Positions 63,648-64,000 of a stretch of DNA of 64,000 nucleotides are shown here, piece after piece. Source of the stretch: Carettochelys insculpta (Eukaryota; Chordata; Testudines; Carettochelyidae). Location: the NCBI RefSeq assembly GCF_033958435.1, contig NC_134152.1, forward strand, positions 23,286,001 to 23,350,000. The letters run 5' to 3'. The notes under the pieces were generated by a model. It was not told where the DNA came from. It ran no database searches and saw nothing but the letters and a program-made list of their open reading frames with translations. Within the stretch, counting starts at the first letter, position 1, and each line of letters begins with the position of its first letter. The translations under genes were made by a program, and so were the position numbers.

Positions 63648-64000
63648 GGCTGTGTCTACACCAGCAAGTACTTTTTGGAAAGAAGGGGGCTCTTTTGAAA
63701 GATCCTGTGGAACATCTACACTCAAAAAGTGTTCTTTCGAACATGACACTCCTTTCGAAAATCGCTCTTCCACTACTGCTTCAGGAAAAGCACCTTCTTT
63801 CAAAAGCTTCTTTTGAAAGAAAATGGGTGTAGATGTTCTGCAAGTCCTGTTCTTTCCAAAGAGCCGGGGCTGTGTGGACACACTCTTTTGAAAGAGCATA
63901 TCACTCTTTTGATCTGCTTTTTTGTGCATGGACGCACTCTTTTGAAAGAAGTTCTTCGGAAGAGATCTTCCAGAATGGCTTCTTTCAAAAGACCTCTGTA
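63648..64000. mobile_element. MITE, CTTTCGAAAG family, cut by window edge
   Basis: GGCTGTGTCTACACCAGCAA starts immediately after the TAA that ends the previous element. The interior is full of ttcttttgaaagaa and tctttcgaa words. The right end is beyond 64000. Confidence 0.78.

Overview
The window is nuclear DNA of a reptile, most likely a turtle. It carries spliced vertebrate genes, a DIRS-type tyrosine-recombinase retrotransposon (such elements are known from reptiles, amphibians and fish but not from mammals or birds), CR1 LINE fragments, decayed MIR-like SINEs, and many short palindromic DNA elements. Several dispersed repeats look like those I associate with soft-shelled turtles. That finer placement is from memory and is uncertain.

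Layout, left to right. 1-3553: a DIRS retrotransposon cut by the left edge. 3554-14330: KDELR2 (+) exons 2-5; exon 1 lies upstream, so the DIRS copy probably sits in KDELR2 intron 1. 14331-18430: intergenic, with CR1 debris on the minus strand interrupted by another repeat. 18460-19186: CpG-rich promoter. 19187-42315: DAGLB (+), complete, 15 coding exons encoding 675 residues. 42316-45805: intergenic and repeat-rich. 45806-64000: RAC1 (-), exons 2-6 and the 3' UTR; exon 1 lies beyond the right edge. DAGLB and RAC1 converge tail to tail, and KDELR2 precedes DAGLB head to tail. From memory this is the gene order of human 7p22 (RAC1-DAGLB-KDELR2).

The three genes have separate jobs: KDELR2 retrieves ER-resident proteins, DAGLB makes the endocannabinoid 2-arachidonoylglycerol, and RAC1 is a Rho-family GTPase switch. 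They are neighbours by conserved synteny and do not form a pathway. All internal splice junctions are GT-AG except one GC-AG intron in DAGLB.

Most of the remaining sequence is transposon-derived. The striking feature is a set of palindromic elements that share nearly the same outer end (GGCTGTGTCTACAC-like, often flanked by TAA or TTA) but have unrelated interiors. There are also hAT elements with 8-bp target duplications, Tigger-like elements flanked by TA, and a perfect 150-bp palindrome in RAC1 intron 1. I found no tRNA or rRNA gene, CRISPR array or bacterial-type feature.
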